In this document: positions 48,585 to 57,940 of the stretch, in pieces
Layout of the letters: every line of letters starts with the position of its first letter
Position numbering within the stretch: position 1 is the stretch's first letter
From: Oscillospiraceae bacterium
GTDB lineage: Bacteria > Bacillota > Clostridia > Oscillospirales > Ruminococcaceae
Assembly: GCA_025757985.1 (NCBI GenBank)
Contig: CP107210.1
Location: forward strand, 682,001 to 746,000
Direction of reading: 5' to 3'
DNA: 64,000 nt
Notes under the pieces: generated by a model
Databases searched by the model: none
Seen by the model: the letters and a program-made list of their open reading frames with translations, nothing else
Told to the model about the DNA's origin: nothing
Made by a program: the position numbers and the translations under genes

Positions 48585-51035
48585 TCACATCACCGCAGCA
48601 GGCTCCTTGTGGCTATCGGCGGGCTTTTCATTGGCAATGAGGGAGGTTGCCTGCGGCACGCCGCGGGCAGCCCGGGCAGGGGTGCGGCCGGGGCGCACCA
48701 GTGCATGCTTGAGCACCTCGGACAGGCTGCCGACCGGGATAAAATGAACCTTCTCCTTCACCTCGGCATCCACCTCATACAGGTCGCTCTCGTTGTCTCT
48801 TGGGATCAGCACGGTGGAGATGCCCTCGCGGAAGGCAGCCATGCTCTTTTCCTTCAGGCCGCCGATGGGCAGCACATTCCCGTGCAGCGTGATCTCACCG
48901 GTCATGGCCAGATCGTGGTTCACGGGGATGCCGGACAGCGCCGAGATCAATGCCGTGGTCAGCGTAACGCCGGCAGAGGGGCCGTCCTTGGGGACAGCGC
49001 CCTCCGGGGCGTGGATGTGCAGGTCAGTGTTTTTAAATTTATCCGCCGCGATACCGTATTCCTCGGCATGGACACGGGCGTAAGTCACGGCCAGTTGGGC
49101 GCTCTCTTTCATGACATCGCCCAGACTGCCGGTGATTTCGATCTTGCCGGTGCCGCTCGGGATGACAGCCACCTCCACGGGCAGCATCTCACCCCCGACG
49201 CTGGTCCATGCCAGACCGTTGGCGATGCCGACGGCATCTCTGCGGGAGATAAAGGTCGGCTTGACCTTTTCGGGGCCGAGCAGCGCCTTGACCGAGGCGA
49301 CGGAGACGCTGATCTTTTCCTCCTCCCCGGCGGCGACCTTCTGGGCGCATTTGCGCAGCACTGCCGTGATGGTGCGCTCGAGATTGCGCACACCGGCCTC
49401 GCGGGTGTAGCCGTCAATAATGGCGTACAGTGCGCTGGCCGTCAGGGTCACGCGGCCGTCAAGGCCGTTGTTTTTCAGCTGCTTGGGCAGCAGGTGGCGT
49501 TTGGCAATGTTGAACTTCTCGGTGCGGGTATAGCTGGGCAGCTCGATCACATCCATGCGGTCATAGAGCGGGCCGGGGATGGTCGAGGCATCGTTGGCCG
49601 TCGTGATAAACAGCACCTCGCTCAGATCGAACGGGATATCCAGATAGTTATCCTTGAAGGTGCGGTTCTGCTCGGGGTCCAGCACCTCCAGCAGTGCGCT
49701 GGAGGGGTCGCCCTTGTAATCGCCTGCCAGCTTGTCGATCTCGTCCAGCAGAATGACCGGGTTTGTGGACTTGGCCGTTGTAATGGCGCTGATGATGCGC
49801 CCGGGCATGGCGCCGATATAGGTGCGGCGGTGGCCGCGGATCTCAGCCTCATCATGGACACCGCCCAGACTCATGCGGGCGAACTTTCGGTTCATGCACT
49901 CGGCGATGGAATGTGCGATACTCGTCTTGCCGACACCCGGAGGGCCGACAAGGCAGATGATCTGTCCCTTGACATCCTGATTCAGCTTGCGCACGGCCAG
50001 CAGCTCCAGAATACGCTCCTTGACCTTCTGCAGGCCGTAATGCTCACGGTCCAGCACCTTGCGGGCATGGGCCTGATCAAGGTCATCCTCGGTCGCGGTA
50101 TGCCACGGCAGGGCAAGGCAGGCGTCCAGATAGCTGCGGATCACGCCGCTCTCGGCGCTGCTGCCCTGCATACGGGCCAGACGGTCACACTCCTTGAGCA
50201 GCTTCTCGGTGGATTCCTCATCCAGCGCCAGCGCCCGGATCTTCTCACGGTATGTATCGGCCTCGGCGCGGGTATCCTCGGAGTCGCCCAGCTCCTCGCT
50301 GATAATGTGCATCTGCTCACGCAGGTAGTATTCCCGCTGGCCCTTGTCCATCTGGGCATTGACCTTGTCGTCCAGATCGCGTTCGATCTCAAGGACCTGG
50401 CATTCCTGACGCAGCAGGGTCAGCAGCTTTTCCAGACGGCCCAGCAGCGTGGACTCGTTCAGAATGACCTGCTTGTCCTCATACTTGAGCAGCAGATTGG
50501 CGGGCATATACTCGCTGAGGTAGAGCGGCGAATCCGACGAGATAATGTTATAGACAACATCCTTGGAGATCTGCGGACTGTAGGAGAGGTACTCCTCAAA
50601 GCAGTCCTTCAGGCTGCGGACCAGTGCCTCGACCTGCGTGCGCTTGTCGGCGGCAATGCCGCGTACCGGCACCGGGCGCACCGTGGCCTGCAGATATTTA
50701 TCCTCCCCGTCCAGCTCCAGCAGGCGCGCGCGGGTCTTGCCCTCGACCAGCACCTTTACGATATCCTCGGAGACGCGCAGCACCTGCTTGATCTCCGCAA
50801 TCACGCCGTAGCCGTACAGGTCCCGCAGTGCAGGCTCCTCGACATCCATCTCGCGCTGGGCCACAAGGAATACGCTGCTGTTATTGTGCATGGCAGCCTC
50901 GATCGCTGCGATGGACTTGGTGCGGCCCACCTCAAAATGGACCACATTGTTGGGGAACACCACCAGCCCGCGCAGGGCGATGGCCGGAAGATGCACCACA
51001 TTGCGGGCGATCTTGATTTTGACTTTTTCAGACAT
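48585..51035 (-). CDS. lon: ATP-dependent protease Lon
   Basis: LonA protease of 816 residues. The N-terminal substrate domain (~10-205) is followed by a coiled coil, an AAA+ module with Walker A 'GPPGVGKTSIAHSIAE' residues near 372 and Walker B 'ILLDEIDKLA', and a serine-lysine protease domain with catalytic Ser in 'KDGPSAGVTL' near residue 690 and Lys in 'GGLKEKSMAAF'. It degrades damaged proteins and regulators in the cytosol. The last 45 residues are poorly conserved. ATG 51035 with GGGAG. Between dagK and engB. Confidence 0.96.
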   Translation of the reverse strand: MSEKVKIKIARNVVHLPAIALRGLVVFPNNVVHFEVGRTKSIAAIEAAMHNNSSVFLVAQREMDVEEPALRDLYGYGVIAEIKQVLRVSEDIVKVLVEGKTRARLLELDGEDKYLQATVRPVPVRGIAADKRTQVEALVRSLKDCFEEYLSYSPQISKDVVYNIISSDSPLYLSEYMPANLLLKYEDKQVILNESTLLGRLEKLLTLLRQECQVLEIERDLDDKVNAQMDKGQREYYLREQMHIISEELGDSEDTRAEADTYREKIRALALDEESTEKLLKECDRLARMQGSSAESGVIRSYLDACLALPWHTATEDDLDQAHARKVLDREHYGLQKVKERILELLAVRKLNQDVKGQIICLVGPPGVGKTSIAHSIAECMNRKFARMSLGGVHDEAEIRGHRRTYIGAMPGRIISAITTAKSTNPVILLDEIDKLAGDYKGDPSSALLEVLDPEQNRTFKDNYLDIPFDLSEVLFITTANDASTIPGPLYDRMDVIELPSYTRTEKFNIAKRHLLPKQLKNNGLDGRVTLTASALYAIIDGYTREAGVRNLERTITAVLRKCAQKVAAGEEEKISVSVASVKALLGPEKVKPTFISRRDAVGIANGLAWTSVGGEMLPVEVAVIPSGTGKIEITGSLGDVMKESAQLAVTYARVHAEEYGIAADKFKNTDLHIHAPEGAVPKDGPSAGVTLTTALISALSGIPVNHDLAMTGEITLHGNVLPIGGLKEKSMAAFREGISTVLIPRDNESDLYEVDAEVKEKVHFIPVGSLSEVLKHALVRPGRTPARAARGVPQATSLIANEKPADSHKEPAAVM

Positions 51036-51038
51036 TGC

Positions 51039-52010
51039 TTACTCTCCCATAGCCTGCAGAACAGGCGTCTCGTTTGCATTGGCGGCCAACTCAGGCGGCA
51101 GCAGAATGTGCGCCGCACTGCGCACTGCTTCCGCATGCATGTGCATCTGGGGCGAGCATTCGCCATCCAGTGTTGTGATGAGCGGGTTGCCGTCCAGCAC
51201 CTCTATATCAATTTGGCTTGTGCGGAAAAAGGTCATGTAGGGCTTGAATTTCTCCGCCACGGCATCATCCTCCAACAGATGCTCCCCTTTTTTGTAAGCA
51301 CCCAGCAGCCCGGGCAGCTTCAGGCGCGGCACAGGCTTGAGAAGGACAACATCCAGCAGACCGTCCGTCATGCTGGCGTGGGGCGCGGCACAGTAGCCGC
51401 CGCCGTACTGCTGGCCGTTGCAGATCGCCAGCATCATGTAAACATCCTCCATCTGCCGGTCATCTGCCGTGATGCGCAGCCGATGGCGGAAGGTGCTGCA
51501 CACCGCCTCAAGGATCGACAGTGTGTAGGCCGTGGTGCCGCCGCACAGCGGCACCCGTCTCCACTTGGGGATGCCGTTGGCCACCTGGGCGTCAATGCCC
51601 GCAGCGTAGATGTCAATGCCGCAGCCCTGCGGCGTGCGGATCATATCCACCGTAAAGGGGCGCGCCGCCAGTTGGGCATCCAGATCAAGGAACTGCGCCT
51701 GCGTACCGAAGTTGCGTACATAATCATTGCCGCTGCCGCAAGGGACGCAGCCCACCGCCGCATTGTCATAGCCGGCAGCCCCCTGCAAAACCTCGTTCAG
51801 CGTACCGTCGCCGCCGCAGGCATAGAGGAAAACCTCCTGCCCGGAGGACGCATATTTTGCGGCAAGGTCCCGCGCCTGCCCGGCGCGGCGGGTCACCTCA
51901 ATGGTGGGGCGCACACCGGCGCGGCTGGCGGCAGCATGGATCTGAGGGATCAGCGCCACACTGGCATCCACTTTGCCCGCCGTAGGATTTATGATAAAGA
52001 TATGCTGCAT
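51039..52010 (-). CDS. Diacylglycerol/lipid kinase (DagK/YegS family)
   Basis: Lipid kinase of 323 residues. 'IINPTAGKV' at the N-terminus and 'ACGGDGTLNEVLQG' near residue 76 (GGDGT nucleotide-binding motif) with 'VPCGSGNDYVRNFG' near 108 identify the family. Members phosphorylate diacylglycerol or related lipids to return them to phospholipid synthesis; the exact lipid is inferred. First gene of a transcript with lon (3-bp gap), engB, a methyltransferase and hsp33, with the promoter at 52060-52088. Confidence 0.87.
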   Translation of the reverse strand: MQHIFIINPTAGKVDASVALIPQIHAAASRAGVRPTIEVTRRAGQARDLAAKYASSGQEVFLYACGGDGTLNEVLQGAAGYDNAAVGCVPCGSGNDYVRNFGTQAQFLDLDAQLAARPFTVDMIRTPQGCGIDIYAAGIDAQVANGIPKWRRVPLCGGTTAYTLSILEAVCSTFRHRLRITADDRQMEDVYMMLAICNGQQYGGGYCAAPHASMTDGLLDVVLLKPVPRLKLPGLLGAYKKGEHLLEDDAVAEKFKPYMTFFRTSQIDIEVLDGNPLITTLDGECSPQMHMHAEAVRSAAHILLPPELAANANETPVLQAMGE

Positions 52011-52059
52011 TGGCCTGTCCCTTTCAGCATGGATTCGTTACGATCTATAGATAGTTATT

Positions 52060-52088
52060 ATTGTATCTTTTTTAAGGCAAAAGTGCAA
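52060..52088 (-). promoter_or_regulatory. Promoter of dagK-lon-engB-hsp33
   Basis: Minus-strand -35 TTGCAC (52083-52088) and -10 TACAAT (52060-52065), 17-bp spacer. No CIRCE or CtsR-type box is seen here. Confidence 0.7.
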
Positions 52089-52133
52089 TACCCTGCGGCA
52101 AAATGAAAGCCGAAAATCCTATTCTGCCGTCTT

Positions 52134-53738
52134 TTACAGGGCTGCATCCCAGACATGCAGTATCTCGGTGATCTTCTCAAAAATTGCTGCGCTTGACAGC
52201 TCGGGCTTCAATATGCCGTCCTGCAGCACCGTTACAGTATAGCGGGGTGCCTGTGCCGGGTAGAAGCCGCTGAACCAGTAGTTCAGCAGTTCCTCCCCGT
52301 TTTCATCATATTGACCGGTCTGCGCCGTGCCGGTCTTGCCACCCGCCATGCCTGCAGCGGGCCGGGCCTCGGCACCGATGCCTTCCGTCACCACCGACAC
52401 AAGCATACTGCGCAGGACCTTTGCCGTTTTTTCATCACAGACCGTGCGCGGCGCGGACGGTTCCAACGGCGCTGCAACTGCCCCGGTCGAATCGGCAATG
52501 CCCTTCACAAATGCCGGTGCGCGGTACACCCCGCCATTGGCCACGGTGTTCATCATAGCCGTGATCTGCAGCGGCGTCACGGTCAGCGCCCCCTGCCCGA
52601 AGCTGAAGCTTGCCAGCTGTCCGTCATTTGCAAGAGTCTGCGCATCGGGCAGTGTACCCGCCGCGCTCCGCAGGCTCGGGGCAAGCTGTACCGCTGTGCC
52701 GAAGCCGAATTGTTCCGCCGTTGACAAGATACGCGCAGCCCCCAGCAGCTGCCCCAGTTCAATAAAATAGGTGTTGCAGCTCTGCTCCAGCGCACCGCGC
52801 AGATTTACCTCGCCGTGCGCACGGCCCTGCGCGCAGCGGTAGGTCTGCCCGGCCAGCTCCAGCTCGCCGGTACAGTCGTGGGTATACCAGTCCAGCCCGC
52901 TCTCATAGGCAGCAGCCGCCAGCACGACCTTGAACACCGAGCCCGCGCTGAAGGCGCGCAGCGGCCGATTGATCAGGGAGGTGTCATCTGCGCGGATGCT
53001 GGCCGCAATATTTCGCGGGTCAAAAGTTGGCATACTTACGCTGGCCAGCACCTCACCTGTGGCTGTGTCCATAACCAGAATGCACCCGCGCGGCATGACC
53101 TGCGCCGCTAACGCCTCGCAGGCGCGCTGCAGATCGGCATCCAGTGTCAACTGTACCCCCTGCCCCGTACCGGTCTCCTCAACCGTGACGGCAGGGGCTG
53201 TGTCTGCCAGCAGACGCCCCCGCGCCGTCATGATGCAGGTGATGCTGCGCTTATCGCCGCAGGCCGCCAGCAGGTCGTCGTAGGCACACTCCAGTCCGGC
53301 AACGCCGTGGCCCTCCCCGTCAAGATACCCCAGCAGATGGGCGGCAGTCGTGCCGGTGAAATGCTCCGGCACCGTGCAGGTGGGTATACCCTGCCCTGTC
53401 AGGTCCCGGTCGGTCTGTATCAAAAACGGAGTCGAAAGATTGCGCCGCTCATACAAAAGGCCCTGCGCCTCATAGGAGACATAGGGAAACAGTGCGGTGT
53501 AGCCTGCTTCACCGGGCATGCAGAGCGCATAATAGCGCTGCGCCGTGCCGGTCAGCCTGCGGCCGCTCCGGTCATAAAAATCCCCCCGCGCGCGCGGCAG
53601 CGCCACCGTCTGGACGGTCTGCCCGCCCGCGTTGGCCGCATAGGCCGTCTGCTGCCCCACCCAGTAGGTTCGGCACAGCACAATACCCGCCAGCAGCACA
53701 AGCACTGCACACAGGCCGTAAAAGCGGCGCAAAGACAT
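52134..53738 (-). CDS. Penicillin-binding protein, class B transpeptidase
   Basis: Protein of 534 residues with one N-terminal membrane segment (residues ~8-28) and an extracytoplasmic part. The transpeptidase domain (~215-525) has the active-site SxxK in 'SAGSVFKV' near residue 272, 'SCN' in 'EQSCNTYF' near 325 and KTG in 'GGKTGTAQTG' near 470. No PASTA domains and no glycosyltransferase domain, so it cross-links peptidoglycan only. The short non-catalytic part sets it apart from FtsI/MrdA of the division cluster; relatives are seen in clostridial shape or sporulation gene sets, but the role is undetermined. Follows the VanZ-like gene. Confidence 0.87.
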   Translation of the reverse strand: MSLRRFYGLCAVLVLLAGIVLCRTYWVGQQTAYAANAGGQTVQTVALPRARGDFYDRSGRRLTGTAQRYYALCMPGEAGYTALFPYVSYEAQGLLYERRNLSTPFLIQTDRDLTGQGIPTCTVPEHFTGTTAAHLLGYLDGEGHGVAGLECAYDDLLAACGDKRSITCIMTARGRLLADTAPAVTVEETGTGQGVQLTLDADLQRACEALAAQVMPRGCILVMDTATGEVLASVSMPTFDPRNIAASIRADDTSLINRPLRAFSAGSVFKVVLAAAAYESGLDWYTHDCTGELELAGQTYRCAQGRAHGEVNLRGALEQSCNTYFIELGQLLGAARILSTAEQFGFGTAVQLAPSLRSAAGTLPDAQTLANDGQLASFSFGQGALTVTPLQITAMMNTVANGGVYRAPAFVKGIADSTGAVAAPLEPSAPRTVCDEKTAKVLRSMLVSVVTEGIGAEARPAAGMAGGKTGTAQTGQYDENGEELLNYWFSGFYPAQAPRYTVTVLQDGILKPELSSAAIFEKITEILHVWDAAL

Positions 53739-53762
53739 AGCATCACCCCACGGGGAGTATGC

Positions 53763-54227
53763 TCACTTCCGGCAGCCACGATACACCCGGATGCAGAGAA
53801 AGACCGCCGCGATGCAGGGCAGAAAGCCCATTGCATCTATGCCGACATCGCTCAGCAGCATGGCACGGCCCGGGACAAAGAACTGGTGCAGCTCGTCCCC
53901 GGCGGCACACAGCATACACAGTGCCGCAGACAGCAGCGTCCTCTGCCACAGGGCAAGGCTGACCGTCCACAGATGCACCGCCACCGCCATGCTGACCCCC
54001 AGCGCGCAGTAGATATAAACATGTGCCCATTTGCGAACATTGACATTGAGGTTTGTGGTGCTGAACCATTGCGGCGTGATGGCCTTTGCTTTACCGGATT
54101 GAACTGTGTTCATCACAGTCTCGCTGACCTTGTAGGAAACCGCCCCCGGCTGGGCAGAAAAGTAGAAAATCAGTCCCAGCAGCGCCAGCGTCACGGCCAG
54201 CGCCATATATTTTGTATATTTCTTCAT
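53763..54227 (-). CDS. VanZ-family membrane protein
   Basis: Membrane protein of 154 residues from ATG 54227 with four hydrophobic segments. The VanZ hallmark is 'NVRKWAHVYIYCALGV' near residue 60 and 'AGDELHQFFVPGRAMLLSDVGIDAMG' residues near 110-135, containing conserved His, Glu and Asp. VanZ of Enterococcus gives low teicoplanin resistance; most homologues are of unknown envelope function. The gene precedes a penicillin-binding protein by 24 bp. No van operon is present, so glycopeptide resistance should not be inferred. Confidence 0.85.
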   Translation of the reverse strand: MKKYTKYMALAVTLALLGLIFYFSAQPGAVSYKVSETVMNTVQSGKAKAITPQWFSTTNLNVNVRKWAHVYIYCALGVSMAVAVHLWTVSLALWQRTLLSAALCMLCAAGDELHQFFVPGRAMLLSDVGIDAMGFLPCIAAVFLCIRVYRGCRK

Positions 54228-54314
54228 GGCGGCTCCCCCGCTGCTTTTGCTTATTACCGCCGCACCGTTGCACAACTACTGTATAAGCAGTCGGCGTCAT
54301 GCGGCCGTACCTTT

Positions 54315-54320
54315 ATTATA
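54315..54320 (-). promoter_or_regulatory. Extended -10 promoter of vanZ-like/PBP genes
   Basis: Minus-strand TGCTATAAT (TGn-TATAAT); the -35 region (TAGACC at 18-bp spacing) is weak. Confidence 0.5.
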
Positions 54321-54362
54321 GCACGCTTTCCCGCCGCAGGTCTATGGCCGCAGCGCCTTATA

Positions 54363-54400
54363 CAAAAAGGCCGAAGCCTTGTCGCCAAGACTTCGACCTT
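54363..54400 (-). terminator. Terminator of groESL
   Basis: Hairpin AAGGTCGAAGTCTT..AAGGCTTCGGCCTT (54366-54400), ending in TTTTTG on the minus strand, about 25 bp after the groEL stop. Confidence 0.8.
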
Positions 54401-54424
54401 GTAGTTGCTTTTGGGTGTACCGAA

Positions 54425-56056
54425 TTAGTACATACCGCCCATGTCAGGGGCCGGAGCAGCCGGAGCCGGCGGCTCGGGCAGATCGGCAACGAGACTCTCG
54501 GTGGTCAGAACCATCGCAGCAACGCTGGCAGCATTCTCCAGAGCGGAACGGGTGACCTTGGTCGGGTCAACGATACCGGCCTCGATCATATCCTCAACAT
54601 ACTCTTCCTTCTGGGCATCAAAGCCGTAGTTGGGCTTGTTGGCCTTCAGGATGTTGTCGATAACAACGCTGCCCTCCAGACCGGCATTGGCAGCGATCTG
54701 GCGCAGAGGAGCCTCCAGAGCCTTGCGGACGATCTTGGCGCCGGTGCGCTCGTCGCCCTCCAACTCGCCAACCAGCTTATCGACAGCCGGAATAGCATTG
54801 ATGGTGGCCGTGCCGCCGCCGGCAACAATGCCTTCCTCTACAGCGGCCTTGGTCGCGTTCAGAGCATCCTCGATGCGGAGCTTCTTGTCCTTCATCTCGA
54901 CCTCGGTAGCAGCACCGACCTTGATGACGGCAACACCGCCGGCCATCTTGGCCAAGCGCTCCTGCAGCTTCTCACGGTCAAAGTCAGAGGTTGCCGTTGC
55001 GATCTGGCTGCGGATCTGAGCCACGCGGTCAGCAATGGCCTGCTTGTCACCGGCACCGCCGACAATGGTGGTGTTCTCCTTGGTGACCTTGACCTGACGG
55101 GCGCTGCCCAGCAGCTGCATGGTAGCATCCTTCAGCTCATAGCCGAGGTCGCTGCTGATGACAGTGCCGCCGGTCAGGGTAGCAATATCCTGCAGCATCT
55201 CCTTGCGGCGATCGCCGAAGCCGGGGGCCTTAACAGCAACAACATTCAGGCCGCCGCGCAGACGGTTGATGATGAGGTTGGACAGTGCATCGCCCTCGAC
55301 ATCCTCGGCAATGATGAGCAGCTTGCGGCCGGACTGGATGACCTGCTCGAGCAGGGGAACCACATCCTGGAAGACGCTGATCTTCTTGTCGGTGATCAGG
55401 ACGGAGCAGTCGTCATAGACGGTCTCCATCTTCTCGGTGTCGGTGACCATGTAAGGGGTCACATAGCCGCGGTCAAACTGCATGCCCTCAACGACCTCGG
55501 TGTAGGTCTCGGCAGTGGTTTTGTTCTCCTCGATGGTGATAACGCCATCAGCCGTGACCTTCTCCATCGCGTCAGCAATCAGCTGGCCGATCTCAGCATC
55601 ACCGGCAGAAACGGTGCCGACACGGGCAATGTCCTTGCTACCGTTGACCTTCTGGCTGTGCTGCTTGACAGCGTCGACAGCAGCGGCGACAGCCTTCTGC
55701 ATGCCGCGCTTGATGTCCATCGGGTTTGCACCGGCGGTGACGTTCTTCATGCCCTCATTGACGAAAGCCTGTGCCAGAACGGTGGCGGTGGTGGTGCCGT
55801 CACCGGCAGCATCGTTGGTCTTGGTGGCGACCTCGCGAACGAGCTGTGCGCCCATGTTCTCGAACTCGTCCTTCAGTTCGATCTCCTTGGCGATGGTGAC
55901 ACCGTCATTGGTGATGAGCGGGCTGCCGAACTTCTTGCTCAGCACGACATTGCGGCCCTTGGGGCCGAGGGTAACCTTAACGGTGTTGGCCAGCTGGTCG
56001 ATGCCAGCGCAAAGGGCCTTGCGGGCGTCCTCGCCCTGCTTGATCTGTTTAGCCAT
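54425..56056 (-). CDS. groEL: Chaperonin GroEL
   Basis: 60-kDa chaperonin of 543 residues. The ATP site has 'TLGPKGRNVVL' near residue 29 and 'DAAGDGTTTATVLAQ' near 82; 'GGGTATINAIPAVD' lies near 410 in the second equatorial part and the tail ends in 'MGGMY', the usual Gly/Met end, preceded by a Pro-rich stretch. It folds proteins within the double-ring cavity with GroES. 45 bp after groES, under one CIRCE-regulated promoter. Confidence 0.98.
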   Translation of the reverse strand: MAKQIKQGEDARKALCAGIDQLANTVKVTLGPKGRNVVLSKKFGSPLITNDGVTIAKEIELKDEFENMGAQLVREVATKTNDAAGDGTTTATVLAQAFVNEGMKNVTAGANPMDIKRGMQKAVAAAVDAVKQHSQKVNGSKDIARVGTVSAGDAEIGQLIADAMEKVTADGVITIEENKTTAETYTEVVEGMQFDRGYVTPYMVTDTEKMETVYDDCSVLITDKKISVFQDVVPLLEQVIQSGRKLLIIAEDVEGDALSNLIINRLRGGLNVVAVKAPGFGDRRKEMLQDIATLTGGTVISSDLGYELKDATMQLLGSARQVKVTKENTTIVGGAGDKQAIADRVAQIRSQIATATSDFDREKLQERLAKMAGGVAVIKVGAATEVEMKDKKLRIEDALNATKAAVEEGIVAGGGTATINAIPAVDKLVGELEGDERTGAKIVRKALEAPLRQIAANAGLEGSVVIDNILKANKPNYGFDAQKEEYVEDMIEAGIVDPTKVTRSALENAASVAAMVLTTESLVADLPEPPAPAAPAPDMGGMY

Positions 56057-56101
56057 AATAGATCTCTCCTTTTATCTGAAAGAAATTACTGAAAAATCAA
56101 A

Positions 56102-56386
56102 TTATTCCACAACCGCGAGGATGTCGCTCTGGCGGACGATGGTGCATTCCTCACCATCGACCTTGACCTCGGTGCCGGAATACTTGCTGGTCAGGACCTT
56201 ATCGCCGACCTTGACGATCATCTCGACATCCTTGCCATCCACATTGCCGCCGGGGCCGACAGCGACGACCTCAGCAACCTGCGGCTTTTCCTTGGCGGAG
56301 CCAGACAGGATCAGGCCGCCCTTGGTGGTTTCTTCTTCCTCGACCATTTTAATGACAACACGGTCTGCAAGAGGTTTGATTTTCAT
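56102..56386 (-). CDS. groES: Co-chaperonin GroES
   Basis: Lid protein of 94 residues. 'KPLADRVVIKMVEEEETTKGGLIL' residues span the start and the mobile loop that docks onto GroEL; 'VVAVGPGG' and 'VGDKVLTSKYSGTEV' follow. Standard length. ATG 56386 with AGGAGG. First gene of the CIRCE-controlled operon. Confidence 0.98.
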   Translation of the reverse strand: MKIKPLADRVVIKMVEEEETTKGGLILSGSAKEKPQVAEVVAVGPGGNVDGKDVEMIVKVGDKVLTSKYSGTEVKVDGEECTIVRQSDILAVVE

Positions 56387-56441
56387 AGTGAAAGTTCCTC
56401 CTTATAAAAGATTTCTCTTTTGAATTTTGATGATTTTTGAT

Positions 56442-56468
56442 TTAGCACTCAATCTCTCTGAGTGCTAA
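56442..56468 (-). promoter_or_regulatory. CIRCE element, HrcA operator
   Basis: Perfect TTAGCACTC-N9-GAGTGCTAA just downstream of the -10 box of groESL, the operator bound by the heat-shock repressor HrcA. hrcA itself is not in the window. Confidence 0.97.
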
Positions 56469-56472
56469 ATAT

Positions 56473-56501
56473 ATAATAGCCACTTTGCACCGAAAAATCA
56501 A
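56473..56501 (-). promoter_or_regulatory. Sigma-A promoter of groESL
   Basis: Minus-strand -35 TTGATT (56496-56501) and -10 TATTAT (56473-56478), 17-bp spacer; CIRCE begins 4 bp after the -10 box. Confidence 0.85.
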
Positions 56502-56529
56502 GTGTTTTCTATATAAAATTTTTGTGAAC

Positions 56530-56562
56530 AAAAATGCACCGGGCCGTATTGGCTCCGGTGCA
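56530..56562 (-). terminator. Terminator after clpX
   Basis: Hairpin TGCACCGGAGCC..GGCCCGGTGCA (56535-56562), then TTTTTG on the minus strand. Confidence 0.85.
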
Positions 56563-56570
56563 GATCGTTT

Positions 56571-57926
56571 TTATTGCTGTTCCGTCAAACTTTTATAACG
56601 CGGGCGCATGGCGCCATGCTCGATATGAGGCTGGCCGCCCTCGACCGTGTCGGCGTCAATCGTCACTTTGGTGATGGTGGCATCGGACGGGATGTCGTAC
56701 ATGATCGGAATCAGCAGTTCCTCGACAACGCTGCGCAGGCCGCGCGCACCGCTCTTGCGCTCCACCGTCTTTCTGGCGATGGCGTGCAGGGCCGCATCGG
56801 TAAAGACCAACTCGGCATTGTCCAGATGCAGCAGCTCCTTGTACTGGCGCACAATGCTGTTCTTCGGCTCAAGCAGCACGCGAACCAGCGCCTCCTCGTC
56901 CAGCGGATCCAGCACCGTCACGACCGGCAGACGGCCGATCAGCTCAGGGATCAGGCCGAATTTTACCAGATCGTCCGGCTCGACCTTTTTCAGCAGCTTC
57001 TGGCGGGTCTCGTCCTTGTCGAGCGTGGTACGCAGCTGGCTGCCAAAGCCCAGCGAGGCATTGTCGGTGCGCTTCTGGATGAGCTTTTCCAGCCCGTCAA
57101 AGGCACCGCCGCAGATAAAGAGGATATTTTTGGTGTTGATCTGGATGAACTCCTGCTGCGGGTGCTTGCGGCCGCCGTTAGGCGGCACATTGCTGACCGT
57201 ACCCTCCACGATCTTCAGCAGGGCCTGCTGCACACCCTCACCGCCCACATCGCGGGTGATGGAAGGGTTCTCGCTCTTGCGGGTGATCTTGTCGATCTCA
57301 TCCACATAGATGATGCCGATTTCAGCGCGCGGAATGTCAAAATCCGCCGCCTGAATCAGCTTGAGCAGGATGTTTTCGACATCCTCGCCCACATAGCCGG
57401 CCTCGGTCAGCGTGGTGGCGTCCGCAATGGCGAACGGCACATTCAGCATCTTGGCCAGCGTCTGGGCCAGCAGCGTCTTGCCGGTGCCGGAGGGGCCCAG
57501 CATCAGCACATTGGACTTTTGCAGCTCCACATCGCTGTTCTGGCCGGACAGGATGCGCTTATAGTGGTTGTAGACCGAGACAGCCAGCACCTTCTTGGCG
57601 GCATCCTGCCCGATGACATACTGATCCAGACCTGCCTTGATTTCGGCAGGGGTCAGGATATGGATGCTCTCGAGCGGATCGGCACCGTAATCTGCGCCGG
57701 GCTTCTGGGCCTGACGGCGGCGGTCACGGGGCGGCATACCGGCGCGCGGCGGGGCCGGACGCTCACCATCGCGTTCCAGCACATTGCAGCACATTTCGAT
57801 GCAGTCCTTGCAGATATTGACGCCGGGACCGATGACCAGCTGCTCTACCTCGTTTTGGGAGCGTCCGCAAAAGCTGCAGATAAGCTCGCGTCCTTTTCCG
57901 TCCTTACCGGACGTTTGATTTGCCAT
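56571..57926 (-). CDS. clpX: ClpXP unfoldase subunit ClpX
   Basis: AAA+ unfoldase of 451 residues. The N-terminal zinc domain is 'CSFCGRSQ...CKDCIEMC' (residues ~18-47); a basic linker follows, then Walker A 'GPSGTGKTLLAQTLA' near 150, Walker B 'IIYVDEID' near 213, pore loop 'TEAGYVGED' and the IGF-type loop 'SLGFGS' that contacts ClpP. 'GLIPELIGRLPV' holds the arginine finger region. It feeds tagged proteins into ClpP. 14 bp after clpP. Confidence 0.97.
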   Translation of the reverse strand: MANQTSGKDGKGRELICSFCGRSQNEVEQLVIGPGVNICKDCIEMCCNVLERDGERPAPPRAGMPPRDRRRQAQKPGADYGADPLESIHILTPAEIKAGLDQYVIGQDAAKKVLAVSVYNHYKRILSGQNSDVELQKSNVLMLGPSGTGKTLLAQTLAKMLNVPFAIADATTLTEAGYVGEDVENILLKLIQAADFDIPRAEIGIIYVDEIDKITRKSENPSITRDVGGEGVQQALLKIVEGTVSNVPPNGGRKHPQQEFIQINTKNILFICGGAFDGLEKLIQKRTDNASLGFGSQLRTTLDKDETRQKLLKKVEPDDLVKFGLIPELIGRLPVVTVLDPLDEEALVRVLLEPKNSIVRQYKELLHLDNAELVFTDAALHAIARKTVERKSGARGLRSVVEELLIPIMYDIPSDATITKVTIDADTVEGGQPHIEHGAMRPRYKSLTEQQ

Positions 57927-57940
57927 GTTGTTCCCCCGAA

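Noticed and set aside
48522..52106. 1194-codon open frame on the plus strand
   Set aside because: Antisense to lon and dagK; no ribosome site or domain, and real genes lie on the other strand.
53763..54227. Glycopeptide resistance gene vanZ
   Set aside because: Only the domain family matches; no other van genes lie nearby and VanZ-domain proteins are common in susceptible Firmicutes.
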